The notes: generated by a model not told the origin, from the letters alone. Counted from the stretch's first letter, positions 7,325-15,901 are shown. The stretch is DNA of 64,000 nucleotides from Hoeflea_A sp039025395 (GCA_039025395.1 JBCCOK010000016.1:17577-81576); one strand, 5' to 3'. Numbers and translations are program-made.

Positions 7325-8278
7325 ATGGAACTGACGAAACCGGTTCAAGGGGTTTACCTCAGCGAAACCATCGATCTGAAGACCTACTATGCGGCAGCCT
7401 TCGCTCCGTTCGCCGATACGCTGCGCCTGCTTGATCCCGCAGAGATCGCCGATCCGAATGAAATAGACTTTGCCCTTTGCTGGGAGCCTGCGGACGACGC
7501 CTTCGCTTCATATCCCGGCCTTCGCCTCATCTCGTCCATCGCGGCGGGCGTGGATACGATCCTACGCTGTTCAAGCCTGCCGGACCACGTCCCGGTCATG
7601 CGAATTCGCGACCCTCAGCAGGCAAGGGACATGGCCGCGTTTGCCATTCGTTATGTTGTCGATGCGCATCGCGACATGGCGCGATATGCAAAGCAGCAGG
7701 AAGAGCAGACCTGGCAAAGAAACGCATACGGCCCGACGTCCAAGTTCCGGATCTCGATCCTGGGCTACGGGCTGATGGGAAAGGCGGTGTCTGACGGATT
7801 GTCGCGGCTCGGCTACGACGTCGTTGCTTTCGCCAGGAACCCGCGGGAAGAATCTTCGCAGATCGAGGTCTTTTCCGCCGCTGACGGCAAGCTGGCAGCG
7901 GTGAGCGGTGCCGATCTGGTCATAAACCATCTTCCCGCCACGGCCGATACCGTTGGTTTGCTGGACATGTCTGTTTTTGCAGCAATGGCGGGCGGCGCAA
8001 CACTGGTCAATCTGGGCCGCGGCCAGCATCTGGTCGAGGACGATCTGTTGCGGGCCCTTGATAGCGGCCAGCTCCACCACGCGGCGCTCGATGTTGCGGC
8101 TGTCGAACCAATTCCCACGGGACATGCGTTCTGGACGCATCCGCGGATCTCCATAACGCCCCATATCGCGGCTGAGTCGATCAAGGACAACGTTGCGAGA
8201 CTTGTGAGTGAAGATATCCGCAGGGTTTGGGCTGGCCAGTCACCCGTCGGATTGATCGATCGCGCCCGCGCCTATTAG
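7325..8278 (+). CDS. D-isomer-specific 2-hydroxyacid dehydrogenase (glyoxylate/hydroxypyruvate reductase type)
   Basis: 317 residues. ATG at 7325 (MELTKPVQG) follows GGAGGG; longer in-frame starts lack a binding site. The NAD(P)-binding motif GYGLMGKAVSDGL lies near residue 146, NLGRGQHLVEDDLLRAL carries the catalytic Arg, and SITPHIAAES carries the catalytic His near 275. The N-terminal substrate domain is short and divergent, as in the GhrA-like group acting on glyoxylate or hydroxypyruvate. Substrate specificity is not readable. It stands alone between a divergent VOC gene and the nuclease-fold gene downstream. Confidence 0.85.
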   Translation: MELTKPVQGVYLSETIDLKTYYAAAFAPFADTLRLLDPAEIADPNEIDFALCWEPADDAFASYPGLRLISSIAAGVDTILRCSSLPDHVPVMRIRDPQQARDMAAFAIRYVVDAHRDMARYAKQQEEQTWQRNAYGPTSKFRISILGYGLMGKAVSDGLSRLGYDVVAFARNPREESSQIEVFSAADGKLAAVSGADLVINHLPATADTVGLLDMSVFAAMAGGATLVNLGRGQHLVEDDLLRALDSGQLHHAALDVAAVEPIPTGHAFWTHPRISITPHIAAESIKDNVARLVSEDIRRVWAGQSPVGLIDRARAY

Positions 8279-8464
8279 GGATGATGCCGAGACATGAACC
8301 CGGATGACACATAGTCCGATCGGATACGGACATCACACGACATGTCTCCGATGACACGGAGTGTCGTTCCCGTTCAATGAACTCTCTTTATCGGGGCTGT
8401 ACGGACCCGTCGTTTTGGCGCTAGGCTGAACACATGGCTCAATTCTGTTGATAGGACGGGTGCG

Positions 8465-9295
8465 ATGGCAACGTTTGATCATTCGTTGGCACGGTTTGCC
8501 GTTTGGAACCTCGCGGGCAACACGCCGTTCAACCCCGGGGCCGGGATTGAGGAGGCAAGCACCAAGGCGGAGAACCAGGCCAGGGGGCTCGCATTGCTGG
8601 ATGCGGATTTCGTTACTTTGGCGGAAGTGTCGCCCATCACGCATATCGCCTGGCTGGCGAACCGCCTGACCGAGTTCGGGCTTACCTATGACATTACGAT
8701 CGATGAACAGCCCGAGAGCCATTTGCATATCGGCTTTTTGCACAAACCCGGGATCAATGTGTCCAATGCGCGATTTGTCCCCGGCTCCGAAGGCGACTAC
8801 ACGGGCGGGCGTCAGGCCTATGCCGTCGATGTAGAAATCGGCACAAAATTCGATGCCACGATCATTGGCGTGCACCTGAAATCCGGACGCGACAAACCCG
8901 AACAGGATTTGCGTGATACACAGTGCAAGGCGATCGGCGATTGGATGACCGATCTGCAGACCCAGGCTGGATACCGCCGCGACATGATCGCGCTGATGGG
9001 CGATTTCAACATGATCCCCGGTCAGGATGTCAGCAACTTCTTTCATCTTGGCGGCAATGACGTCATGGATTTCGTATCCTCCTGGGATCTCCAGGACCGT
9101 TTCTCGCATATCCTCAAGAAAGGCCGGGCCAACCTGCTCGACGGCTTTGCTGTCTCGCGGCGTTTTTCGACCGATTACATTCGCGGCTCGCTGCGGTTGT
9201 TTCCGATGCACTGGACCCTCGATATGGGACGCGAGAAATTCCGCGAAGAGGTCTCGGACCACTTGCCCTTCGTGGCCTCTTTCAAGCTCTTCTGA
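8465..9295 (+). CDS. Endonuclease/exonuclease/phosphatase (EEP) family protein
   Basis: 276 residues with the EEP fold: FAVWNLAGN near the start (metal-binding Asn), VTLAEV with the catalytic Glu near residue 60, GVHLKSGRD, MGDFNMIPGQDV (Asp/Asn pair), and the C-terminal SDHLPFVASF (catalytic Asp-His). These are the residues for Mg2+-dependent phosphodiester cleavage. No signal peptide is seen. It sits 17 bases before the amidase gene on the same strand, so the two may be co-transcribed. The true substrate (nucleic acid, phosphoinositide-like or other phosphodiester) cannot be told. Confidence 0.85.
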   Translation: MATFDHSLARFAVWNLAGNTPFNPGAGIEEASTKAENQARGLALLDADFVTLAEVSPITHIAWLANRLTEFGLTYDITIDEQPESHLHIGFLHKPGINVSNARFVPGSEGDYTGGRQAYAVDVEIGTKFDATIIGVHLKSGRDKPEQDLRDTQCKAIGDWMTDLQTQAGYRRDMIALMGDFNMIPGQDVSNFFHLGGNDVMDFVSSWDLQDRFSHILKKGRANLLDGFAVSRRFSTDYIRGSLRLFPMHWTLDMGREKFREEVSDHLPFVASFKLF

Positions 9296-9312
9296 TTGCG
9301 CGAGGTGCCAGC

Positions 9313-10728
9313 ATGGAAGTCTACCAGCGGGATCTTGTCGGCTTGCGTGACGCGGTGGCGCAGGGTGCGCTCGGCAGGCAGGAAATCGCCGATGCTCTCA
9401 TAGGGCGGCTTGAGGCGGTCGACGGAAAGATCAACGCTCTGGTGCAAAGCGACTTTGAGCGCCTGCGCGCCCGTGCCGCCGAGATGGATCGCAAGGCGGC
9501 ATCGGGTCCTCTGATGGGTCTGCCTTTCGCGTTGAAGGACTGTCTGGAAGTCGAAGGCTGGGTTACGACGTTCGGAACGAAAGGTTTCGCGCAGCATGTC
9601 TCCGACCGCAGCGCCACCATCGTCAAGCGCCTCGAAGCAGCCGATGGTCTTCTGCTTGGCATAACCAACGCGCCGGAACTCGGAACATCCATCGAAACCG
9701 ACAACCTGCTCTACGGGCGAACCAGCAACCCGATCGATCTCAGCCGTTGTCCGGGCGGCAGCACGGGCGGCGGAGCCGCGCTGGTCAAGGCTGGCGCGGC
9801 ACCCTTTGTGATTGGCAGCGACTTTGGTGGCGGCAGCCGTTACACGGCGCATTGTTGCGGCTTGTTCGCACACCGGCCATCTTTCGGCCGGGTTTCGACC
9901 GCCGGCTATCTGTTTGGCTGCTCGGGCATGAAAGGTCAGATGTGCCGGCTTGCACCGCTGGCGCGCAGCGTCCGCGACCTCGAACTGGTCTTCAGCGTCG
10001 TTTCGGGCGAAGATCCGGATGACCCCAAAACCGACGGCGTAACCGGACGTGTGCGGTCCGCTGCTTCGCAAATCCCGCGAATTGCCTTCGCGACCGGCTG
10101 CGATACTGCTCCGCCGGATGGAAAAACCGTAGACGCCATCGATGCTTTCGCCGGCGCGCTTTCATCCGCTTTCGATGTCGGCAAAGTCGATATCGACAGC
10201 ATTTTCCGGGAAGGCAACGCAATCGCCAGGGATCTCTTTTGCGCCGATGCGGGGCGGCTGCTCGGCGAGGCTCTGAAAACCGTTGCCGGAACGACCGAGA
10301 TCTCCCAGTCGATGCAGTTCTGGCTTCATTGCATGAAAAAGCGCGATGAAATGCGGGCCGGCGACTTCATCGTGCTGATGAGCCGTTGGGAAACGTTTCG
10401 GCTTAACGTAAACCGCATTCTCTCGGACTACGATTTCATCGTCATTCCAACGGCACCCGCTGTGGCGCCGAAGCACGGCGAAACGCTGAACGAGGATGTC
10501 TTCTGGAACGCGATTGCCTACTCCGCACCCCTGTCTTTAACTGCTTCGCCGGTTGTTGTCGCGCCGATAGGAGTCGGAACAGAAGGTCTTCCCGTCACTG
10601 TCCAGATCGCGGGGCGCGCCGATGACGACGAACGGCTCCTGGCCTTCTGCCGCGCGCTTCAGGAAACACCGGGGCCCGCCAAGGCGTTGATCGACAAGGC
10701 CTTGGCTGTGCCCACGGTTTTCGACTGA
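9313..10728 (+). CDS. Amidase-signature family protein with altered nucleophile position
   Basis: 471 residues, the normal length for the amidase-signature family, which hydrolyses amides with a Ser-cisSer-Lys triad. Lys75 (PFALKD) and the cis-Ser, Ser150 (PGGSTGG), are present. In the nucleophile block the family reads G-x-D-x-G-G-S-I-R; here it is Gly-Ser-Asp170-Phe-Gly-Gly-Gly174-Ser175-Arg176. The Ser is therefore one place late and a Gly sits at the nucleophile position. Both flanking anchors (Asp170 and the Cys-Gly at 182-183) keep the usual distance, so this is substitution and not a gap. The remaining domain (PTAPAVAPKHGE, SLTASPVVVAPIG) is intact. ATG follows GAGG. It may be inactive or have changed chemistry. 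Confidence 0.85.
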   Translation: MEVYQRDLVGLRDAVAQGALGRQEIADALIGRLEAVDGKINALVQSDFERLRARAAEMDRKAASGPLMGLPFALKDCLEVEGWVTTFGTKGFAQHVSDRSATIVKRLEAADGLLLGITNAPELGTSIETDNLLYGRTSNPIDLSRCPGGSTGGGAALVKAGAAPFVIGSDFGGGSRYTAHCCGLFAHRPSFGRVSTAGYLFGCSGMKGQMCRLAPLARSVRDLELVFSVVSGEDPDDPKTDGVTGRVRSAASQIPRIAFATGCDTAPPDGKTVDAIDAFAGALSSAFDVGKVDIDSIFREGNAIARDLFCADAGRLLGEALKTVAGTTEISQSMQFWLHCMKKRDEMRAGDFIVLMSRWETFRLNVNRILSDYDFIVIPTAPAVAPKHGETLNEDVFWNAIAYSAPLSLTASPVVVAPIGVGTEGLPVTVQIAGRADDDERLLAFCRALQETPGPAKALIDKALAVPTVFD

Positions 10729-10774
10729 AATTCGGCGACCGTTTTCCGCCTTCGCAAATGATGGCAGATTTTCG

Positions 10775-12364
10775 TCATTTCCATGCACCCCAGGGGCTGG
10801 CAGCCCCATCGTACTGGGACGGTTTCTTCGACCACGCCGGAAGATAATCCAGCGGATCTTTCGTCGCCCCGGGCACAATCCTCGAATGGAGTTGGCCGAG
10901 GCGTTCGCTCAAGCTTCCGTCTTTCGCCGCCATCACGACCTCGGTTGCCCCGCCGATCAGCACGCCACCGACGAAGACTTGAGGAACGGTCCGCAGCCCC
11001 GTATGTGCAAAGAGGGCCCTCAGAATCTTTCCGCCCTGATCGTTGTCGCGGAACTTGGCGCTATCGATATCGATCGCTTTCAGCGGGATCTTTGCGTCTG
11101 AGAACAAACGCCGCACCGACCAGCAGAACTCACACCATTCAAAGCCGAACATCACCACTGGCTCGCTTTCATCGCGAAGAGTAGCGCGGACGAAGTCTCT
11201 TGCCACCGGCGATATTTCTGCCGGCTGTGCCGTGGTTTTTGCGCTGGTTGTCAAAGTGTCCGGCACCGAAGCTGCGATTTCCCGCTCCGCTTCGTCCATC
11301 TCCGTGTCTATATGGTCGAAGAGCGGGGTCGTCAGATATCGCTCGCCTGTATCGGGGATCATTGCCAGGATTTTTAAACCGGCTGGGAGCCTGTGCGCAA
11401 GATTGATGGCCGATGCGACTGTCGCACCGCCACTGATGCCGCAGAAAATCCCTTCCACCGTGGCCAGTTCACGGGCAATGCGCAGCGCATCAACGCCTGC
11501 CACTGGCTGATAGATATCGATCAGATGTGCTTCTGCCGCATCGCTTGCAAGCTTCGGCACAAAATCCGGTGACCAGCCCTGGACGGGGTGGGCGCGGGCA
11601 TTCGGATGGCTGCGCGCCGCCGCACCGTCCGGTCGGCGTTGCTGGGTAATCCCGCTATCCAGAATTTGCGAGTTTTCCGGCTCCGCGACGACAATCTTGG
11701 TCATCGGGCTGGAAAGTTTCAACTCGCGCGCAACACCAAAGAGCGTGCCTCCGGTGCCAAATCCCGTCACCCAGTAGTCGAGTCCGATATCGGCAAAATC
11801 CTCGATGATTTCCAGCGCCGTTGTCCGCTCATGGACGTCCGCATTGGCGGCGTTCTCGAACTGCCGGCAAAAGAACCAGCCGTGCTTCTGCGCCAGCGTT
11901 TCGGCTTTGCGGAACATGCCGGTTCCGCGTGCCGCAGCCGATGTCAGGATAACCTTCGCACCGAGAAATCTCAGCAGCTTGCGCCTCTCCAGACTGAAGC
12001 TCTCCGCCATGACAATGACAAGCGGGTAGCCTTTTTGCGCACAGACCATGGCGAGGCCTATGCCTGTATTTCCGCTGGTTGCTTCAATGACGGTTTGACC
12101 CGGAGACAGCGCGCCTGAACGTTCAGCCTCTTCGATCACATTCAAGGCCATTCGGTCCTTGACCGATCCCATCGGGTTGAAGAACTCCAGTTTTGCGTAG
12201 AGTTCGACATGCTTAGGACCGATTTTTCCGAGGCGGACGACAGGCGTCCGTCCAATGGTATCCAGAACTGACGAAAGTGGGCCGGGAGCGCGCCGAGATG
12301 CATGCCGATGAACATGCCCCACTCTTTTCTGCGCCGTCGGGCGTATGATGGCACCGTTTTGCAT
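10775..12364 (-). CDS. Cysteine synthase-glutaredoxin fusion protein
   Basis: 529 residues. The ATG at 12364 has GGAGG eight bases upstream. Residues about 28-350 are a PLP-dependent cysteine synthase/cystathionine beta-synthase fold: the PLP lysine is Lys69 in NPMGSVKDR, the substrate loop is TSGNTG (96-101), the phosphate-binding loop is GTGGTL (203-208), and DTGERYLTTPLF closes the domain. After a linker of about 40 residues, residues 400-500 form a glutaredoxin-like domain with WCEFC (Cys411/Cys414), TVPQVF with the cis-proline (459-464) and a GG motif. CEFC departs from the usual CPYC. It probably makes cysteine from O-acetylserine with a built-in thiol reductant, or handles persulfide (inference). 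It lies downstream of osmC on the same strand. Confidence 0.88.
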   Translation of the reverse strand: MQNGAIIRPTAQKRVGHVHRHASRRAPGPLSSVLDTIGRTPVVRLGKIGPKHVELYAKLEFFNPMGSVKDRMALNVIEEAERSGALSPGQTVIEATSGNTGIGLAMVCAQKGYPLVIVMAESFSLERRKLLRFLGAKVILTSAAARGTGMFRKAETLAQKHGWFFCRQFENAANADVHERTTALEIIEDFADIGLDYWVTGFGTGGTLFGVARELKLSSPMTKIVVAEPENSQILDSGITQQRRPDGAAARSHPNARAHPVQGWSPDFVPKLASDAAEAHLIDIYQPVAGVDALRIARELATVEGIFCGISGGATVASAINLAHRLPAGLKILAMIPDTGERYLTTPLFDHIDTEMDEAEREIAASVPDTLTTSAKTTAQPAEISPVARDFVRATLRDESEPVVMFGFEWCEFCWSVRRLFSDAKIPLKAIDIDSAKFRDNDQGGKILRALFAHTGLRTVPQVFVGGVLIGGATEVVMAAKDGSLSERLGQLHSRIVPGATKDPLDYLPAWSKKPSQYDGAASPWGAWK

Positions 12365-12583
12365 GGGTTTAACCTCCAATGATGGTGTTAGGCGGCGCGC
12401 TGCGTTCCAAGGCAGTGAACGATGCGCCGCGCAGTTTCGGCTGTGTCCTGACCGGCGACGGAAATGGGATGGAAGCGGCAGCGGCGGTCGTGAACCAGCG
12501 CCGGCCACGCATTCCCGGGTCGCAGAGCCCGGCGTTTGCGGACCGGTTTACCGGCCGGAACGCAACCCCGGGTTTTGCAGACA
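12365..12583 (-). promoter_or_regulatory. Leader between osmC and cysK-grx with a 47-codon upstream ORF
   Basis: 219 bases separate the two co-directional genes, long for a plain operon spacer. On the minus strand a short ORF (12512 to 12369) begins ATG-CGT-GGC and encodes an Arg-rich start MRGRRWFTTAAAA. It ends IIGG with a TAA directly abutting the GGAGG that serves cysK-grx, so the ORF's last codons overlap the binding site. Translational coupling or attenuation is possible. Its own ribosome site is poor, and I cannot match the peptide to a known leader family. Confidence 0.3.
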
Positions 12584-13165
12584 TCAGCTTTGCGGGCTGC
12601 TTCTCTTCGTCTGGACCCGCACCATGCTCGGGTTCGTAATGATATCGAAGACGGCCGACCGCTTCTGCGATTGCGCAACAAGTGCCGCAATCTCATCATC
12701 GGTTGCATTCGCGTCGATATCGAAATCGATGCGGATATCCTTGAAGCCGTTTCGAACATCCGGGTCTATGCCCAGCACACCAGCGAGATCCATATCGCCC
12801 TCTACCTTTGCCTTGGCGGATTTGAGGTGAATGCCGCGGTTGGCGGCGATAGATGCAACACCGCCCATCAGGCAGCTTGCAAGTGCGCTCAGGACAATTT
12901 CGACGGGCGTCGCGCCTTCATCGGACGCAGCAAATTGCGGCGGATGGTCTGCATCGATCTTGAAAACACGGTTGTGCTTTTGCTCCTCACCGAGGCCGAA
13001 AAAGCCTTCGATCATTGACCGGCTGTGAATGCCGTCGATCCACTCACAGGCAGCGCGCCAGACAAAGCGTCCTGCTTCGGGATCCTCCGTCAGCGCTGTT
13101 CGCGCATCGAGGATGGCTTGTATATCGACGCCATTCCGGATGGCAATTGAGGTTTCGGTGGTCAT
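12584..13165 (-). CDS. OsmC-family protein
   Basis: 193 residues. The start MTTETSIAIRNG at 13165 follows GGAAAG; an earlier in-frame ATG gives a non-conserved tail. The OsmC/Ohr fold signature is seen in TPVEIVLSALASCLMGGVASIAANRGI, with the central-helix cysteine, followed by KVEGDMDLAGVLG and a C-terminal QKRSAVFDIITNP strand-helix region. Another cysteine lies near residue 46 (WRAACEWIDG). Many OsmC members reduce organic hydroperoxides with two cysteines, but this longer subgroup, often seen near sulfur genes, is less well defined. It precedes cysK-grx and is divergent from the GlxA-type regulator. Confidence 0.87.
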   Translation of the reverse strand: MTTETSIAIRNGVDIQAILDARTALTEDPEAGRFVWRAACEWIDGIHSRSMIEGFFGLGEEQKHNRVFKIDADHPPQFAASDEGATPVEIVLSALASCLMGGVASIAANRGIHLKSAKAKVEGDMDLAGVLGIDPDVRNGFKDIRIDFDIDANATDDEIAALVAQSQKRSAVFDIITNPSMVRVQTKRSSPQS

Positions 13166-13532
13166 AGTCTTTCCTTTCGGATCTGTGTCCGGAGATGCCG
13201 TGCGCAAGTCCGGGCGGTTGCAGTGCAAATGAGTTCGGCAAGCGCCTCCGCGTCGCGTGGACGCGACGCGCCAGGAGCCGGACCCATATGCGGACGGCGG
13301 GCAAACACGTCATTTTGAACGCGCAGCCGCGCCAGACCGGTGCATAACCATGCCGTTTGTGTTAGCGGGTCGCCGCGTTGTGCGTTTTGTCCGTCGGGTC
13401 ACAAAACCTTTGGTGATGAATCCGTACGTACAGCCCCGGTCAGGAGCGATGACCTATCGTGCGGCTGCGCCAATGGTCAGAACCAATTCGTCAAAACCCG
13501 ATCCGTTCATGCCAGATTCGATGGGGGTAACC
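13166..13532. promoter_or_regulatory. Divergent control region of osmC and the GlxA-type regulator, with 22-bp palindrome
   Basis: This 367-base gap holds no gene I can support. At 13249-13270 lies a perfect palindrome with 10-bp arms, CGCGTCGCGT and ACGCGACGCG, around GG. It is about 85 bases upstream of osmC and so could overlap its promoter; the regulator start is some 260 bases away. It is a candidate operator, though AraC-type regulators more often bind direct repeats. A GGGGG-containing binding site precedes the regulator ATG at 13533. Confidence 0.45.
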
Positions 13533-14600
13533 ATGTCAAACCAGAAACAGATCGAAGTGCAGTTGCTTGCGATCCCGGAGACGTCCGGATCGGCGCTATA
13601 CGGTATGGTCGATGTGCTGGCGACCAGCGGCCGGCTGTGGCGCGAGATCGGAGGTCTGGATGGCGGGCCGGAGTTGATGCAGCCAAAAATTGTTGCACCC
13701 GATACGAAACCGTTCCGGTGCGGCTATGGCGTTCCCGTCATGGCTGATCTTACCACCGATGACAGCAATGTCCCCGAAATCCTGATTATTATGGATATCT
13801 GGGTTGGTGCGGAGGACCCGCTGGCCGATCGATATGATGATTTGAAAGCCTGGCTCAGGCATTGCTGGGCAAACGGCACGACAATGTACTCGGCTTGTTC
13901 AGGATCCGTCTTGCTGGCTGCTGCGGGCTTGTTGGACGGCTATGCTGCAACGTCGCATTGGGTCTATGAAGACCTGTTTCGCGAACACTTTCCCGAGGTC
14001 AATTTCGATCCGAAACCTGCACTTGTTTTCGCCGACAAGACCGGCCGCATGGTGACGGCTGGCGGTGCATATTCTTGGCATGACCTGGCGTTACACATCA
14101 TCGCGCGGCACATCTCCCCCGGCGAAGCCATATCCACGGCGAAGTTCTTTTTGATGAACTGGCATTCGGACGGTCAATTGCCCTATGCCAATCTTGCGCG
14201 GCAACGCCCCCATGCTGACAGCGTTGTACGCCGCGCCGAGGTCTGGCTTGCAAACAATCTGTGCCATGCCGATCCCGTGTCCGGCGTGGTCGACGCGGTC
14301 GCAATTCCCGAACGAAGCTTGAAACGCCGCTTCACCCAGGCAACGGGTCATACGATCATCGGATACGCGCAAAATCTGCGCATGGAAGCTGCAAAACAGG
14401 CCCTTGAAACGAGCCAAAAGCCGATCGAACAGATTTCCGCGGATGTGGGGTACGAAAACGTGGCCTTTTTCCGGCGGCTCTTCAAACGTTCAACCGGCCT
14501 GACGCCCAGGGAATACAGAAAGCTGTACGAACCCCTCTGGGAGGCGCACAATGGTCAGCAAAGCGATTCAGCTTCTGAACTCCGGCGGAAGGTCGCTTGA
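13533..14600 (+). CDS. GlxA-family regulator (DJ-1/PfpI domain plus AraC HTH)
   Basis: 355 residues; the start MSNQKQIEVQLL has a G-rich binding site. Residues 1 to about 170 are a class I glutamine amidotransferase-like (DJ-1/PfpI) sensor domain, with Cys122 in YSACSGSVLLAAAGLLDG at the nucleophile elbow. AAGLLDGYAATSHW is typical of the family. Residues about 240-340 are an AraC-type double helix-turn-helix: SVVRRAEVWLANN, AIPERSLKRRFTQATGHTIIGYAQNLRMEAAKQALE, ISADVGYENVAFFRRLFKRSTGLTPREYRK. It is divergent from osmC/cysK-grx and is the probable activator or repressor of that pair. The ligand is unknown; relatives respond to amino-acid-like or betaine-like molecules. Confidence 0.9.
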   Translation: MSNQKQIEVQLLAIPETSGSALYGMVDVLATSGRLWREIGGLDGGPELMQPKIVAPDTKPFRCGYGVPVMADLTTDDSNVPEILIIMDIWVGAEDPLADRYDDLKAWLRHCWANGTTMYSACSGSVLLAAAGLLDGYAATSHWVYEDLFREHFPEVNFDPKPALVFADKTGRMVTAGGAYSWHDLALHIIARHISPGEAISTAKFFLMNWHSDGQLPYANLARQRPHADSVVRRAEVWLANNLCHADPVSGVVDAVAIPERSLKRRFTQATGHTIIGYAQNLRMEAAKQALETSQKPIEQISADVGYENVAFFRRLFKRSTGLTPREYRKLYEPLWEAHNGQQSDSASELRRKVA

Positions 14601-14601
14601 T

Positions 14602-15141
14602 TTATTCCGGCGCCTCCGGCTGTGGGCGGCCGCGCTGCCAGTCCGCCGCCGCCCCGTTGAGCAGAAATCGCGAATAGGCCAGATGAAACGGCACGAACAG
14701 CCTGTAAGCGAGACCAGGTCGCGGGTTGTCCGCCCTTGACCGGGGGCTCGGCAGACTGACGGAGCCGAACATCAGTCGCGCCCTGTCCCTGCTTGCGGCA
14801 ACCGCGTCGACCTTGAGCCAAGTTCGCAAAGGTGCGCCCGTAACGGCCAGCATAAGCTCGGATGAGGTGCGGTTTTCGACTTTCCAGATTGCAAAGCGTT
14901 GCGCATCGCCGCTTGCCAGAGCAGCAATGGCTTCCCCTGTAACAGGGCCGCGCCCAAAAACAGACAGCACACGTCTCTCGAATCGGAATGCCCGGCTGTT
15001 GAAGAACAGATTCACGTATTGTTCGAGGTCCGGCGGTCCATGGACATCGGCGAAGAAGCAATCCGTATAGCAACCCTCGCGGGCCGCGTAGGCATGAAGC
15101 AAACTGTCTTCCGGAACCGTGGCTCTCTCAACGGTTGGCAT
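14602..15141 (-). CDS. Hypothetical protein, DUF2867-like
   Basis: 179 residues, soluble, one base from the convergent regulator gene. Recognisable pieces are GCYTDCFFAD near residue 24, FFNSRAFRFERRVLSVFGRGP, AIWKVENRTSSELMLAV, LRTWLKV and LMFGSVSLP, followed by FVPFHLAYSRFLL. This pattern recalls the DUF2867 group of bacterial proteins of unknown function; I hold that only moderately. No catalytic motif is evident. It lies 30 bases downstream of the DUF2314 gene on the same strand, so the two are likely co-transcribed. Confidence 0.6.
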   Translation of the reverse strand: MPTVERATVPEDSLLHAYAAREGCYTDCFFADVHGPPDLEQYVNLFFNSRAFRFERRVLSVFGRGPVTGEAIAALASGDAQRFAIWKVENRTSSELMLAVTGAPLRTWLKVDAVAASRDRARLMFGSVSLPSPRSRADNPRPGLAYRLFVPFHLAYSRFLLNGAAADWQRGRPQPEAPE

Positions 15142-15171
15142 AAATCACCGATGTTTTTGTCCGACTGCAGC

Positions 15172-15666
15172 CTACTGTGGCTCGAATGCCAGCGTATCCC
15201 GCATCCACGCGGCATCCGCCTCGGGAAGACGGTGCAGCATCGCCCGCAAAGTAAAGCCGCCGTAGATCTTCCCGTCCTCGACATACATCCAGTCGGAGAT
15301 ATCGTGCTCGGCAAATGCGTGGCGTTGTCCGAGTTCGACCGTCATCACAGACCGCGGTCGATTATCGATCGTACCTGAAAAGCCGCTGTCGGTGGCTTCG
15401 ATATCGAGCAGCCAGAAATATTCTACCGATGTGCCATCGGTAATGCGAACTCTCAATGCGAAACTGTGCTGGTCAGCCGTGCTATCCTGCTCCCTTTCCC
15501 AGAACACCGATAGCGTTTCGCGCGCCCTGTCGATTGCCGCATTCATATGCGCGTCGTCGGACGGCACCTCGACGGTTTCTTCGTTCTTGATGACTTGGGA
15601 AAACAGGGGTCCCGTCGATAGGGCCGTAAAGACAACAACGCAGACTGCTCGGAGCAAACGGGTCAT
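15172..15666 (-). CDS. Exported DUF2314-family protein
   Basis: 164 residues starting MTRLLRAVCVVVFTALS at 15666, preceded by AAAGGAAA. The N-terminus is a signal peptide (hydrophobic run, likely cleavage after about residue 22). The body is a DUF2314 domain: SFALRVRITDGTSVEYFWLLDIE, GFSGTIDNRPRSVMTVELGQ, and the hallmark ISDWMYVEDGKIYGGFTLRAML. The family is common and uncharacterised. Longer in-frame starts up to 15984 would overlap the divergent membrane gene and have no binding site. Probably the first gene of a pair with the DUF2867-like gene. Confidence 0.8.
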   Translation of the reverse strand: MTRLLRAVCVVVFTALSTGPLFSQVIKNEETVEVPSDDAHMNAAIDRARETLSVFWEREQDSTADQHSFALRVRITDGTSVEYFWLLDIEATDSGFSGTIDNRPRSVMTVELGQRHAFAEHDISDWMYVEDGKIYGGFTLRAMLHRLPEADAAWMRDTLAFEPQ

Positions 15667-15901
15667 GGTTTCCTTTCGTGGCATGAAGAAAAAGACATAG
15701 GTCTTGTTATGGCCCGTTGTAGGGGCAGGGAGCGCTTCAGCGGTAAATTGTGCGGTCGTGGATACGAGCCGCTGCCATTCGAAGGCCAGCCCCGCGCAGG
15801 GCAGGGCTCCGGTCGTTTCTTGATCCAAGTCATGGCGTAGGGTCCGCCAAGCGGCGATTGGTGCGCGCTGAAACATGACTGGATCAAGGAGAAGGGTGCC
15901 G

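Noticed and set aside
12379..12639. Plus-strand open frame across the osmC-cysK spacer
   Set aside because: Overlaps the osmC 3' end in antisense and lacks any recognisable domain or ribosome site.
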